A stretch of 64,000 nucleotides of DNA, taken from positions 1,364,001 to 1,428,000 of the forward strand of contig JAHRBS010000001.1 of NCBI GenBank assembly GCA_024305745.1, given 5' to 3'. This document shows, piece after piece, positions 1 through 12,150 of the stretch. A program made the translations under genes and the position numbers. Below the pieces are notes generated by a model, which saw nothing but the letters and a program-made list of their open reading frames with translations, made no database searches and was not told where the DNA came from. How positions within the stretch are numbered: the stretch's first letter is position 1; the number at the start of each line of letters is the position of its first letter. The stretch is from Polyporus tsugae. Lineage: Eukaryota; Basidiomycota; Agaricomycetes; Polyporales; Polyporaceae.

Positions 1-3000
1 ACACAGACGCCATCCCGAAGTCACCGATCTTCAGCCGGCCTTCTCCCGTGAGGAAGATGTTGGCTGGCTTCAGGTCGAGGTGGATGACGTTCGTGTCGTG
101 GATGAACCGCAGACCGGATGCCAGCTCCGCCATGATCTTCCAGACGCGCGCCTCATCGAGTCGCGGGAAGGCTCGGCCGTATTCCCAGAGGAAGTGCGCG
201 AAGTTGCCAAGCTCGCACAGTTCTGTCTGGATGTAGAGCGTCTCGTCTTCCTCCCAACTGTCAATGTAGCCAAGGATGTTGGGATGGCGGCGGGCAAGGC
301 GAACGGTTGTATCTGGCGACCGTGCTGCGGCATCCGAAAGGTGCTTCAGAATGTCGACCTCTTCGCGAAGGCGGAGGCTGTAAAGGCAAATCGAAGGAAG
401 TCAGTCACCATATACAGGTGGGAAACGAACAGCACAGAAACCGTAATATCGACGATCCCCATGAAAGCGAACCCATCCCAACTCCGCACAGCAATCACCC
501 TGGGAATGAGACGTCACTCACGCATACAGGTGACTGTATGCAACGAGCAAGACGCCGTGCAACCCTCACAGCAAAGGCAATTGGACACAACTATCGTAGA
601 CGACGGGCCAAGACACTCACCGATGCTTGACACCCTCGAACCGTTTCGACTTCTTGACCGCGAAGACGTCATTGCCCCGGGCTGGGTGCTTGTAGCGCAC
701 TTTCATTGCACGCCCAAACTCCCCGCTTCCAAGCTCGTCCACTTCGACAAAATCGCGCAAAAACCTTCCCGGCTCCTCTTCATCGGTTGGCGCAGGAAGC
801 CGGCCGATGCGCACCGCTGGCTGCGCGTGGACCTGGCGCGCCGGGTGAGCGTGTGTGTGTGGCCGTTGACCGTTGAGAGCGGCAAACAGCGCGGGAGCTG
901 GCGTGCGCAGATTCTGGCTAGCCTTTCGCTCTCGCTGGGACGATGCACCTGAGGGAAGCATCGATGTATTCACTGCGGGAGAATTCGTAACCGTAGAGGT
1001 CGAAGAACCTGAAGTGGACCGACTTGCTGCTTGCAAGGCATTCTTGAGCGGAGATGCACCCGGCGTACGGACACGCGGTGGAGGGAACATCCAATCTGTG
1101 TAAAACATTCGATGAGCACGGCGCAACTCTGAGAGTGTTTCAGAGACTGACCTTTCGGTGTGAGCCTCGTCGGCGTGGCGTTGACCGAAGAAGCATCGCT
1201 CGCAGTCGAGAACGCACCACTGCTGCTCCTGCGCATTAGCCAATGCGTCTTCACAGCCTTCCCCTCTCCGCTGGGTCTCGCGAACGGCGGCAACCCGGTG
1301 GTTGGCCTCCCGAGACCCAATCCGTCGTACTTCGCATCCCTCCGCACCGTCGGACTGTCCCCGTCATACAGGTCTACATCCGTATCCCTCTCGCTCGCAC
1401 TTGGTGCCGCTACCGCCACCTGCCGTCCCTTCTTCGTCGTCTTGTTCTCCTTCGGTCGTCCGAGCCCGGGGAAGGCCGCAGGCAAACTCTTCCGAGGCTT
1501 GCCTTTGCCTTTTCCAACGCCTTGGCCAGGCCCGTCGTCGAGGCCCTTGAAGCCGATCTTGTGGGCAACAGCACTCTGCCAAGGGCGTGTGACGCCACCG
1601 ACGAGATGTGCGGTCTTAACCTTCTTGACTGGGGTTCCGGGGGCACGCTTCGGCTCAGCCTCTCCGCGAGTAGACACGGTGCCCCCAGCGGCGAGAGTGC
1701 GCAGGATGAACGCATCAACGCCGCGACCCATGGCCACGGTGGTGCTGTGGGAAGTGTTGAGGTGGTCATCGTCGAGATTGACGATGGTTGGCCAGCCGGA
1801 AGCTGCAGAAGGAGCAATGCCAGGAGTGACCAGGTCGTGGTCGTCGAAGGACGACGCTACCGTGCTCACGGACGTCGATGCTCGTGGCATGGCAGCCATG
1901 ACGAAGTTCGTGTGGTCGTCGAAATTGAGGTCGAGGTCATCGTCGCTGTCAATGAGGACAACACCCGAGTCGCGGGGGCGGAACTTCTTCGGGAGCGGAT
2001 CAAGACTCTCACGCTTCTGCTTCTTCTTGGGACTGGGCGTGCAACCTCGCTGGAGGGAGATGGCAAAAGAAGAGTCGGCAGGCCCGCTGCTAAAGAAGAG
2101 GTCGGCTTCGTCCTCTGAGCAATCAGACTCCATACGCTTGCGAGCGTTGATTGGAGCTGGAGACGAAGCTGCGGCAGGTGGCGAACGGCTGGCCCATTGG
2201 GAAGGACTTCCGCTACCAGCATAGCTGTGGCGGTTCGGGAACTGTGGCCGCTGAGTGGGGTGTGGGTCGGTACGAAGGAAGAGAGGCGAGACGGGCCTGA
2301 TGCTTGCAGACGAGGTCCTGCCCGACTTGTGGTCCTTTATCACATTGGCAGTGCTGGTGCCGATAGTAGGTCCAAAGAATAGTGTCGCTGAACTCGAGCT
2401 TTGCAGCCGGTTGAGGGTACGACTCGTGTGAGACTGTGTGCGAGTCCGGGTTGCCCCTGCAGCGGCTGGACGTCGCCGCGAAGAGCCGGATTCGGATGAG
2501 GTTGTGGAAGAGTTGGACATAGTTCGTGTGCGCATGGTTCGAGTAGAAGGAAAAGCGACTGTGCTCGCGTTCTTGGACACATTTATGCGTGGAGTCGCCG
2601 TGACCTAAACGTCCGCGGCTATCAACATCCATGTGGCTGAAGTGTGACAACGGAAGTGGCTCAGGCTATGTTGAACAAAAGCACAACGCACCTTATCGTG
2701 GGACGCAACGGGGGTACCGTGCACCGACTCCAGCAGTTCTGCCGACACTGGGCGGGAACGTGCTCGCCGCTTTGTAATGTGTCCACCGGGGGAGACTGCC
2801 TCAGCTACCTCCTCGTCGTTGACCAGTCCCTTGCGTGTGAGGACCTCGAGGCCGGGGGACTTGCCTTTGACAGAGCCTTTTGTCCGTGTCCTCGCCTTTA
2901 TAGAGGAAAACGGTGCAGCCGCAGAGCCGCCCGTAGTTCCCATAAAGAGGAGACGCTGCTTCTCTATTGTCCCCGACCGGTTGTGGTTCGCGTCGGGGTC

Positions 3001-3780
3001 AGAGTCATAACCGGATTCGTCGTCCGAGTGATCGAGATCGCGAATACTGAGCATGGTCATCGTCTCGGCTTGCTTCTTGAGATGGAGTTCGGTCTCTGCT
3101 TTGGTTTGGGGTGTCTCACGCACGCTGGCAAACCGGGGAGCAGAGAGCGGAGCGAGACGATCGAAGAGCAGAGCTGTAACATCGGAGCCCTGTGCCTGAC
3201 CCGTCGCGGAAGTGATGTTGAGAGGAGTCATCGTACGACTTCTGGAGGGGGTGGTGCATATGGGCGTAGGTTTGCGCTTGGTACCAGCGCTTGTGGCAGA
3301 GAAGAAGGCCGAGGTGACGTTGAGGTGTTTGACGGACAAAGCAGTAGGGTTTGGGAAGAGCTGGAAGGCGTCCCTGGATAAATCCTTGACCGGGGTCCGA
3401 AGGGGAGTTCGAAGCGGGACGGGAGAGGAGGGTGGGATGAAATGGGATGAGGATGGCGACGGACCGAGAAAAATATCGTCGTCGTCATCCAAAGCCATAG
3501 ACGAGTCTGGCGGTCCTGGAGGTGAACGCTGAGGGAAGAGGCTATATGCGCGGAGGGGAGACTGGAAGACGTCGTCTGGATCGACGAGGCGGGTGATTGG
3601 GAGCGCTTGTCGCCGAAGAGGGGAAGGAGAATGCATGGGAGAGTTGTAGGCGAGCGAGGATGAAGCGGACTTTGGAGGAGTGCGATGGAAGAGAGGGGTT
3701 GAGGCCCGACAAGGCGAGAGGCTAGAGTCGCGTTTTGATTGACCGAAAGGGATGAAGTCGGCGTTTGGGGAGAGGAGCAT
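1..3780 (-). CDS. wee1: Wee1-type cell-cycle kinase, 3' part cut by window edge
   Basis: Protein kinase predicted to restrain entry into mitosis by phosphorylating Cdc2/CDK1. Inferred exons on the minus strand: 3780-2692, 2604-1152, 1095-621 and 377-1, giving about 1131 visible residues. The first ~950 residues are low-complexity, rich in S, P, D and basic patches, as in fungal Wee1 N-termini. The kinase domain begins near residue 957 with glycine loop LGSGEFGRA, the lysine in FAVKKSK, then the Wee1-like catalytic loop HLDLKPANIF and KIGDFGMA just before the edge. The missing 3' part should hold the activation segment and C-lobe. Introns are 87, 56 and 243 nt; the last is long for this window but joins the conserved RFEGVKHR-LRLREEVDIL region in frame. 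Start at 3780 is the first ATG of the long open frame; a further 5' exon cannot be excluded. Family call is firm, exact start less so. Confidence 0.88.
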
Positions 3781-4681
3781 GGCGGGAGGACAAAGGAAGG
3801 TGGGAATAATATCCAGGGCGGTGTGAGGTGGGCGGACGCGGCGCTAGAGTGGGGACGGCGAGGAGAGAAGGGGTGGAGTCGCCGAGGCCAGTAGCGAGGA
3901 GACGCGTCGGGGATCGTAACGGACGATGAGGGCGGGGGAGGGGAAGGGGAGGGGGAGAACACGTTGCGGGCGGGGTGTGGGCCGTGGCAGTATATTTCAC
4001 TCGCTGGCTGCTCCGAGTCCCAACGCGTGCGAACCCAATGTCAACATAGTCATGTGACCGCGCCTATCACTCCCGTCGCCACGAGGCTACCGTCGTCGAC
4101 AACGGTTTGGTGGTGGTGGTGGTGGTGTTAGTCATATGTACGACTCAACCACCAACCTCCCAACCCCCTCTGCCTATAATACCCCTCCTACGGCTTACTT
4201 TATGCTCTTTCACCCTTCCGACCCCCTGCGTCCGTCGTCCGACCCTTGTCTACAGTGGCATTGAAGATAAGCGCCGCCTCCCCAATTTGCTTCCGCGACT
4301 GCCTTACTTGGCCCGCGTCCCCCCATGGCCAGGGCGGATCATTGATGTGCCTGCCTGTGGCCGGTCCACGCCGCGTCCCGTCGCGCCCTCCTCGTCCACC
4401 CAAGCACTTGCAGGTTCCGCGCGCGGCGCAACCACTCTACTTATGTGGGGACTGCTCAACTTTTCATGACTTCGTCTTTGCATCTTTCTGTGCGACAACG
4501 ACCAATCCAGCCCGTTCGCCGGCACGGGTGGTGACCGGCCGCCGATCAATGCCCTCCACCATAAGCATCATTTGAGCTCTATCATAAGTTAAGTATGCGC
4601 CGTAGTCTCCGTAGCCGACCATATCCGCATATGGATGACGGTCGATCCATATGGTAATGTACTGTACACGCCGTGTACTGT

Positions 4682-4940
4682 ACCATTTCGACCAAATGTT
4701 CGCGGGGGGGGACGCGTGACACCCCCCAACAGCAGCATGGAAAGTTCGGACCCCCCCGTGACCCTGTGACGCGAACATTTTTTTGGTTCACAGGCCTTTC
4801 TCACCAGCCAAAATGGCCTTGAGCGCCGTCCTAGCGCCCGTGACCTTCCACCATAGGAAGTTCAGACCCCCCTGGGACGCGTGACCCCGAATGTTCGGGG
4901 ACCCCTGTGACGCGTGACGCGAACATAGGGTCGAAATGGT
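4682..4940. mobile_element. Small non-autonomous element with 23-bp terminal inverted repeats (MITE or foldback-like)
   Basis: The 23 bases at 4682-4704 are the reverse complement of 4918-4940 with only two mismatches. Between them are G- and C-run-rich imperfect direct repeats: a block starting GGAAAGTTCGGACCC near 4739 recurs as GGAAGTTCAGACCC near 4857, and GTGACGCGAACAT appears twice. There is no coding capacity. I did not find a clear target-site duplication, so class is uncertain. It could be a MITE or a locally evolved inverted repeat. Confidence 0.45.
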
Positions 4941-4976
4941 TGCCATCCCAAGTTCGGCGCGAACTCAATCTCCTCC

Positions 4977-5002
4977 TGAGTACTGAGTACTGAGTACTGA
5001 GT
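4977..5002. repeat. Short tandem repeat, 7-nt unit TGAGTAC
   Basis: About 3.7 exact copies of TGAGTAC in tandem. Confidence 0.8.
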
Positions 5003-5713
5003 CGTCGCTCCGGTCATTGTCATTCAATCGTATGGCCGTAACGCGCGTCGCGTTCTGCTCTTGCCGTCGCTACTTGTCGACCCTATAGATTCTGCCGGTA
5101 AACGAAAGCAGCCCGGTGCTTCTCAATTGTATACCACCGCATCGGCAGTCACTTGTCAATCTCTCCCTCTTGATAGTCGTCGGGCCCGGAGCGTAGCTCG
5201 CTCGGTCTTCGGAATTCAGCCGTGTGAACGCCTAAAGCACTTTACCCGACGGCGAGTTGGGTAGATAACCTTAAGTACTATGGTCGTCCTAACCGGCCGA
5301 CTGTCGCTTCGGTACCGCAGTAACCCTAGGGACCGTTTGAGCGCCGCACAGCAGGCGACACAGCTCTTTGAAGAAATCTGCAAAGTGTGCGTCACCTGCC
5401 ACCTTATACGAGGTCTTCAGTCGTAAGTTGCATTCTGGGGCGCGAACTTAGACTGCTGGCGCATTGCGCACTTGTCAGCCATGCGATTTGATGCAAACTA
5501 GGAGGGAGATGAGATAGTCCGAAGCATATTCACGATCCCAAAGTGCCGCCAAGCACTGGTCTAAAACCATCCAATTTTCGCAGCACGGCATGGGGCTTGT
5601 CCCACATGCGGAGTCGGAGCGCAGTGGACACCGCAGGGAAGCAAGCTGGGTCGTGCGGCATGGAGCACTTGGAATATTATGGGATATGAACGCTAGTCTA
5701 CGGTCCACAGTCA

Positions 5714-6626
5714 TCATACAATCGACGTCCTTGAGCCTGCAACGCGGTCCGCCACCTGTCGAATAGCCATAAGTTGGATCGAACGGGAGGTAGAGGCAGA
5801 GTCCGAGTGGATACTCACGTCTCGGATATATGGCAACGATAGTATTTGGCCAATGATCGGTAGCTGGCGCAGGAACGTCAAGATCACTGGGAAGAAGTCC
5901 CTGCATGCATACACCGTCAGCTTCGGCATGACGTGTGGGGTGTAGAAATAGGGCACGGCCTCGCGGCTACAGAAAGGAGGCGGATGGGAGAAGACATGAT
6001 GCAGGAAGTAGACGTACCCAAATAGGTTCAAGAACCCGAACGTTTCGACAATGACTCCGATGAACGGCCACTTGAAGAACACGAGCAGGATGCCTCCAAT
6101 GAAGCAGACCGTCCCTCGAAGCTTCTGTTTCCGCGCGAAGAAGTAGAACGTCTTCGAGGGGCCAATGATGAGCGTCACCCCGGACAGGAAAAGGATCTGT
6201 GATGCCCATAAGGTTTCCAGTTCGGCGACGCGGGTGCCGGAGAGGAGTGCGGGTTGTGGAGTACGTATGGGATGTGCGCCGTGGATCGCACGAACGTTGG
6301 GGACCGGCAGGGTGACAAGTGCAGGTTGGCGAGACAGTATCAACAGGAGGCGAAGGGCGGAAAGGCGTTGACGAGGGACAGGTATGAGCAAAAGGCGGAC
6401 ATGAATTTGCAAGCAGGACGCACGTTTCCAAGGGCGAGTAGTGCACCATCGAAGAATAGGATTATGCCGAGGAGCATGAAAAGGGCACCGAACGACGTCA
6501 GCGCAACGCCGATCTCTGCAGGACGATGAAGAGAGCATTGTTTGAGCGTAGGCACGAGCAGGAAATCGGGAGTCCTGGGTCCATCAGTCAATCACGATAC
6601 GCACTTTGGCCGTCCGTGAGCCACAT
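5714..6626 (-). CDS. got1: Got1-family vesicle transport membrane protein
   Basis: Small tetraspanning protein of Golgi and ER transport vesicles, involved in ER-Golgi trafficking and fusion competence in yeast. Inferred exons: 6626-6605, 6515-6424, 6196-6018, 5900-5819, 5755-5714, joining to 138 residues, the usual Got1 length. The product starts MWLTDGQKIGVALTSFG, followed by four hydrophobic segments and the family signatures LSGVTLIIGPSKTFYFF, KLRGTVCFIGGI and DFFPVILTFLRQLPIIG. The first coding exon is only 22 nt and ends in the middle of the lysine codon; it was chosen because it restores the conserved MWL start. All five junctions keep frame and have GT..AG ends. Divergence or operon effects are not seen; it lies tail to tail with nothing obvious. 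Confidence 0.9.
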
Positions 6627-7753
6627 TTTCGTTGGATACAACCGGTGCTACAGTGCACGGATGACCGAATCCCGAATTGGGCCGCCAGCAGCTGCAAAAT
6701 GGCAATATCGCGGCAAGCAGATACAGACGGTGAGAGCGCACAATCGCAAGGAAACGGAGTGCAAAGACCTGCAGACGAAGACGTCCTCCAGTGCACACGC
6801 GACCACGGTGACGGGGGACGTGTCACTGTGCTAAGTCACGTGGAGCAACGCAGAGCTTAACTCTAATTCAAGCAGGTCCTTCATAAGTACGAATCTACGC
6901 CGTACGGCACTGCGTTAAATTGGAGGCGATCCCGACACACCGGTCTTGAACACACGATTCGGTCTTCAAGAATAGCCTAATAAGACGTGACAGGGGATGA
7001 GGCACATGTACTTACATTATGTACTGAAGTATACCCTGCAGAAACCACACGCGCCAGCGAATGGGGCTCTACACGAATGGGGGGCGCGTACAGTAGTTAT
7101 ACATACAAATATGCCCTACACTACAATATGCGTGTATGATTGCTATGCCGCCGCTCTCGCCGCCTGCATAAGAGGCACAGCATCAAGCTCAAAGAGAGCA
7201 CGACGACAGTGCACCAAGCGTCCAAGAAACGTCCGCCAAGCAGCGTCTTCCAGGTTTCCAGATCTATCTTGAAACTTAGCGCGCCGATGTTACTCCTCTC
7301 GACCCCACTCTGTCCGACTTGCGCCCACGGCGGAAAGGTGTGCGGACAAGGATGCCATCGAAGTCGCGATACGGGCAGCGTTGGGCGCGTGTGTCGACAT
7401 CCAAGCCTCCAAAAGTGACGACCGATGGGGCCTAAATAGTCGGCCGTCCAAACCCGTCAAACGGCCATGACCATCGTCCACCAACTCTGAGGAGAGTGAC
7501 AGGAACGCTCGGGGTATGTCTTGAGGAGGGTGATCGATGACGGGGGACCACGTCGACGGCAGGATGAGGATATGAGTAAAAGGGTATGACTCAGTGGTTG
7601 AAAGGAAGGGTGAGGACGAGGGTCCAGGAGCCGCGCCTCCTTGGAAGAAGATACGGCATGGGGTAGACTGTTCTGATGGCAACCGCGACTACGCACGCGA
7701 GCGCAGCGCAGATGCCATAGATACGTTAAGGATAATCGGACGCATGCCGGATT
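6627..7753. other. Intergenic region got1 to pbs2
   Basis: About 1.1 kb. It should hold the got1 promoter and the pbs2 3' end. No gene, RNA or repeat could be supported; the open frames are short, overlapping and without recognisable domains. Confidence 0.6.
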
Positions 7754-9751
7754 TCACGACATGGCGTTCTGAGCGGCTTGGATCTGTTCTCGAGTACGGG
7801 CGTCCCGAGCTCGGACGGCCTTCTCGACCCAGGCGGGCATATCCACGAACCGCTGGCTGTCCCCCACAAGGAAGGGGTGTTGCTGTTACAAAGACACGGG
7901 GGAAAATTAGTCGTCGGAACCTTCCTCAGGAGCGACGAACGCAGGCGGTGATGAATGCGGACGTACCAGAAGTTGAGCATATGAAGCCCTTCTATCCGGA
8001 ATCTTATGCAGACAGCGCGCGACAAAGTTTTTCGAAGCTTCTGAAAAGTGTTCGGGGAGCTCCGGAGGGTCGCCATCCACTATGGCAGTGAGCTGCGCGA
8101 ACACGTTGGCATACGTCTCCGGTGGGTACGGATATTGTCCTAGAGCCATCTCGATCATCGACAGCCCTAACGACCACACGTCCGACGAGACCGTATACGT
8201 CCCCAAATTGTTCTGGGACTCGCCTCGTATGCGCTCGGGCTATCCAACAAGGAATATCTCAGCGCAGGCAACACAAGCAAAGTGGGATACACCTACGGCC
8301 ATGTAGCTCTGACACCCGATATTCGTCTTCGCCAGAGACTTTTCTAATTGACCAGATACTCCGAAGTCACACAGTTTCACTTGCCCTCTCCTGTTTACCA
8401 GGACGTTCGTCGGTTTCACGTCTGACACACATACAATTGTCAGCTTGACGGTCGCCAAACGGTGCATTGTGAATGAAACGCACCTCGATGGATTATCTGA
8501 AGTTCGTCCTTAAGGAACTTCAGACCTCGAACCATACTCCCGGCAATGCGAGCAAGCACTTCTTCCGGAACGCCGTCGCCTTGAAGCTTGTCCAATGATC
8601 CGGCATCCATGTATTCCATGCAGTAATAAACGCAGCTTATTCCAGACATGATACGATTAGCGTAAGCACATTCGAATGCAATTCAATCCACTCACGATTC
8701 AATGAAGAACGCGCCATAAAATTCGACTATTTCTGGCGCAACAGCGCGGTGGAGGATGTCTAACTCCATAAGGATGCCGTTGAGCTTAGCGTCCTCAAGT
8801 TCTAGCCGAATCTCCTATAGGTCGGGGTGTGCATCGAACTCAGCTAGGATGGAGGAGCGCAGGCATAACACGGACCTTCATGGCCATCGCGACCTTCGTC
8901 GGCTTGTGCAATACCTTCTTGACCGTTCCATAATTGCCTTTCCCCAACTCTTCGTCCAAGTGTAGTTGATCCATGTTAATAGCGAACGATGCGCCATTTG
9001 AGAAGTCGACACCCTGAGCGTGTAGCACGGCCTTCCCGTTGAAGTTAAGTGCCCCTGATGGGTCACTGGTGTATGGGGTCAGAGAACACACATAGAGAGC
9101 ATAGGAAGGCTTAGGCACTACTCACACTATCTTTCCGAAGTTTGCGAACGGGGTGGAGAATGTGTTCGGAGGTATCCTTCTGGAGGGTTGCTGGTCTTGC
9201 TCCTGATTCGGACGACCGCCGCCCAAGCCGGCGTTGTGCAAACCAATGTCCATTCCGCTCAGCTTCGGAACGGGCTTGCCCATCCGGCGGCTGGCGATTC
9301 CGCCGCTGAGTCCTGGAGCGCCAGGGCGGCCACCTGGGGAGGAGACTGGGGGACGGAGGGGGACATTGGGTGGTGGAGGCATTGTCCTGTCTCCGATGGT
9401 CGCGTTCTGGAGAGCAGCGGTGGCTGCATCGATAGAGACGGGGTTGCTTGGCGCACGACTGGCGAACTAGAATGCGGGGAGAGGCCGGTCGAAAATGAGG
9501 AAAAGCAGGGACGCGCGTGCGGAGATACCATAGGCAGAACGGAGATGAGGGTATGATAAGGGACGATGGAAAAAAGATGGGCTCACCGCTGCCATCTTGG
9601 CCTGCAAGGTCGGGGGGATTGGAGTCGACCCAATGGGTCTGTTGCGGAGGCCGGTGACTGTTCGGTTAGGGTTTCCGGAGGGGGTGCGTGCTGCGATGGG
9701 GACGGCGGGCGGGCGGACGAGAGCAGCATCCTGGTGGAGCGGATTGGACAT
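7754..9751 (-). CDS. pbs2: Pbs2-type MAP kinase kinase (HOG osmostress pathway)
   Basis: Dual-specificity kinase that activates a Hog1/p38-type MAP kinase in osmotic and oxidative stress. Inferred exons: 9751-9587, 9466-9126, 9065-8876, 8814-8696, 8635-8484, 8421-8297, 8239-7967, 7882-7754, joining to 497 residues. The first ~190 residues are P/G/R-rich and disordered. The kinase domain shows glycine loop [22 protein letters not shown], the catalytic loop [12 protein letters not shown] (Asp near 323), DFGVSG, an activation segment with S351 and T355 in SLAKT, then GCQSYMAPERI and the Pbs2-like [15 protein letters not shown]. The C-terminus [13 protein letters not shown] is complete with a TGA at 7756-7754. 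The intron starting at 8875 has an unusual GTCCGT donor. Divergent from the BAG gene across ~560 bp. Compared with ascomycete Pbs2 the N-terminal regulatory region is short. Confidence 0.9.
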
Positions 9752-10314
9752 GACGGGAGGGAAGAAAGAGCGGTGGTCGAAGGGGGGAGGGAGAGGGGGG
9801 ACGGGGAGTCGGAGGAGAAGAGAGGAGATATAAGGCGGTTGGTTGCAAGATCGGTGCCCAAGATCAATTCAAATTTGCAGTGAGGCTCGGATTCATTCAT
9901 TGCACCGTCGCCGTCAATGACATCACCCCCGGCTTTATTTTGGCACCTTCGGAGTTTGAAATCGGATTAACAGGATTAGTGCAGCAGGTTCCCACGCCGC
10001 GTGTCCGGCTCCAGCAGCTCTCTACTCAGACTCAGTCTCCGTGACGACTCCTGGACTGTCCTGAACAACATCGACTCCACTCTTCCCCCTCCCGCTAACC
10101 ACCCTCGCAACGTGGCCCTGCACGCGCACCACTGCGCCACCATCGCCCATCCTGTTCTCTCCCATCCACCTCGGTATGCCCTCTCCGCGTCCATTGCATT
10201 CCCCGGCCCTCACCCGTCCGCCCAGCGTTTGTCCCCCTCCTCCTCCTCCTTGCTAGAGTCGCATACGTGCAAGGGAAGCGCCTCCTCGGATCATCCAAAG
10301 CGAACAGCAAGCAT
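9752..10314. promoter_or_regulatory. Shared divergent promoter region, pbs2 and BAG gene
   Basis: 563 bp separating two divergently transcribed start codons. No gene fits here. Pyrimidine-rich tracts lie before the plus-strand start; I could not single out a TATA box or a named binding site. Confidence 0.4.
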
Positions 10315-11411
10315 ATGAGCCTCGTTGTGAAATGGGGCAGGGAGAGGTATGCCAGCGCCCTGCTTCTCATTCTTCGTCCTCTGACGTACCGCCCTCTGCC
10401 ACGCGGCCACCACAACTTTTCCACCACCCCTTCGCCCTCTTGGTCCGCCCCAACCAATGATCTCCTCTCCCCTGGCTGCTCAGGCTACACTTCTCTGTTC
10501 CCCCACCCGATTCGAAGCTGGGTGAGCTGCGAAAACAGATCGCCGACTACACCCAGCTGCCGAGCGGCTCATTCAAGCTCATCCATGCCGGAGCTGTGAT
10601 GAAGGACGATAGTGCCCCAAGTACGTATTCCCCGTCCACTTGACCTCGCATACTAGCCGCGCATTTCCAGTAACGTGGACGCCATCGTCGATCGATCCAC
10701 GAGTGTGCTTGTTACCCCATTTCATCTCCGCGCGACCAACGGCACTGGTTGGCGCCCACGTCGGACGCTCTTCCGACCTTTCTTGATAGCCCGCGTATGT
10801 GGCCCAAGCGTCACCATGCCGTCACTCCCACACCCATTTCGCGCTCTCCTCGTCTCCCCGTTTTCGCTTGTGCCCTATGACCTGCGAGAAGACTGACGTC
10901 ATCCTTATTTTATTACCCAGTCTCCGCCTATGGCATCAAACCTGGTAGCACCATTGCCCTCGTCGGCGGCGGTGAGCCCATCAGACCCCCTTCGTCAAAA
11001 GCATCTTCTGTCCAGGCCAAGAAGGCACCCCGCACAGAAGATAGCACCATCTCGCAGATCCGGAGCGAGCTCGACAAGGTCCGAGGCACCCTCAAGCCGG
11101 ACGTAGACACCTTCCTCAGCGCGCTCGCGCCTGCAAGCGGTCCCGTACATGTCGGCCCCGAGCCAACAGCAACCGTCCCAGCCCCGAAACCAGCCTCCGC
11201 AGCGACACCAGGCACACGGCAGCTGCAAGATCTCGAGCGTGAGCATGTGAGACTTGGGGAGCTGCTTCTGCAGAGCCTGCTCCGTCTTGATGCGATAACC
11301 GCAGAAGGCGAGTGGGAGGTTGCGAGGCGCGAGCGCAAGGGCGCCGTGAAGGAGGTGCAGGGGCTACTGGATCGACTAGATGGAGGCTGGCGGGCACGCG
11401 CGAGGAGTTGA
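10315..11411 (+). CDS. UBL and BAG domain Hsp70 co-chaperone
   Basis: Predicted nucleotide-exchange factor for Hsp70, linking it to ubiquitin pathways. Inferred exons: 10315-10346, 10484-10620, 10921-11411, joining to 219 residues. Residues ~1-73 look ubiquitin-like: a short strand (MSLVVKWG), LGELRKQIADYTQLP, FKLIHAGAVMKDD and YGIKPGSTIALVGG. A proline and alanine rich linker follows, then a helical C-terminal half (about 95-217) with LQDLEREHVRLGELLLQSLL and AVKEVQGLLDRLDG, typical of BAG helices. This layout matches human BAG1 and the S. pombe Bag101 type. No membrane segment is present, unlike yeast Snl1. The second intron is 300 nt. The start was chosen because the 32-nt exon gives the first UBL strand in frame. 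Confidence 0.82.
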
Positions 11412-12150
11412 GAGGTTTGTGATACTGTTATTACTGTTACCACTAGAGCGCACTCTACAGAGAGAATTGGATACCCGCCGACTGTATGGTGCTGTCCGCG
11501 TGCGTGGCCATCGACAAGGACACCGGTACTCGTTATCGGTCCGCATCGTGATTGCAGGGGTTGCTCATATGCGGACGGTCGACGATCCGATTGACCGTAT
11601 CTTGCATCGTTTCTTCCATCGACGATGTCGATGATGACACGGGGGACGCCTCATCATCTCATGCCCCATCTTCTCTGTGAGAAGCATATGAGTTTGCCCC
11701 TTCCGGAGGTATCGAGAGAAGAACCGAATCGTGTTCCAAACGGATGTCCTGGTGTGGGGAAACCCCGCAAATGGCCTCACGTAATAGTCTCCATCTGTTC
11801 CCATCTAATTTCACATGCATGCGTTCGGAAGCATTATATGCAGGACTCTTGACCTGCCTCAAGGCGCGAGTTAGTCCGAAGCCACATGCATCGTTGCAAT
11901 GGTCCGACAGCCAGACTTACATATCTGTCGCAGCCACCGATTTTAAAGGGTACTTAGAAGGCGTAAAGCCGTAACGATTGTCGAATGCAATGTACGTTCT
12001 AATAATGCATGCATAGCCAGAATGCAATCCCAGAGATCGCCTGGACAGTCCTTCCTGCATATCACCCACAACGGAACGACCCCTTCCGGATTACACGTTT
12101 GGAACGCCGACACTCTACTGAATTGGATCGAGTGCTGAATTTTAAGGCCT
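11412..12150. other. Intergenic region between convergent genes
   Basis: About 740 bp between the BAG gene 3' end and the 3' end of the secreted-protein gene. It holds only presumed 3' untranslated sequence; I see no gene, RNA or repeat. Confidence 0.6.

Larger units (their letters stand above)
3781..5713. other. Intergenic region between wee1 5' end and got1 3' end
   Basis: About 1.9 kb without a supportable gene. It contains the presumed wee1 promoter, a GTG-type microsatellite near 4107-4128, a terminal-inverted-repeat element (4682-4940), short palindromes just left of it (for example an 8-bp stem near 4628-4652), and a 7-nt tandem repeat (4977-5002). Open frames here are short and overlap on both strands without family resemblance. 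Confidence 0.6.

Noticed and set aside
1160..2224. 354-codon plus-strand frame
   Set aside because: Antisense to the wee1 N-terminal exon; low-complexity composition mirrors the S/P-rich wee1 frame and there is no family match.
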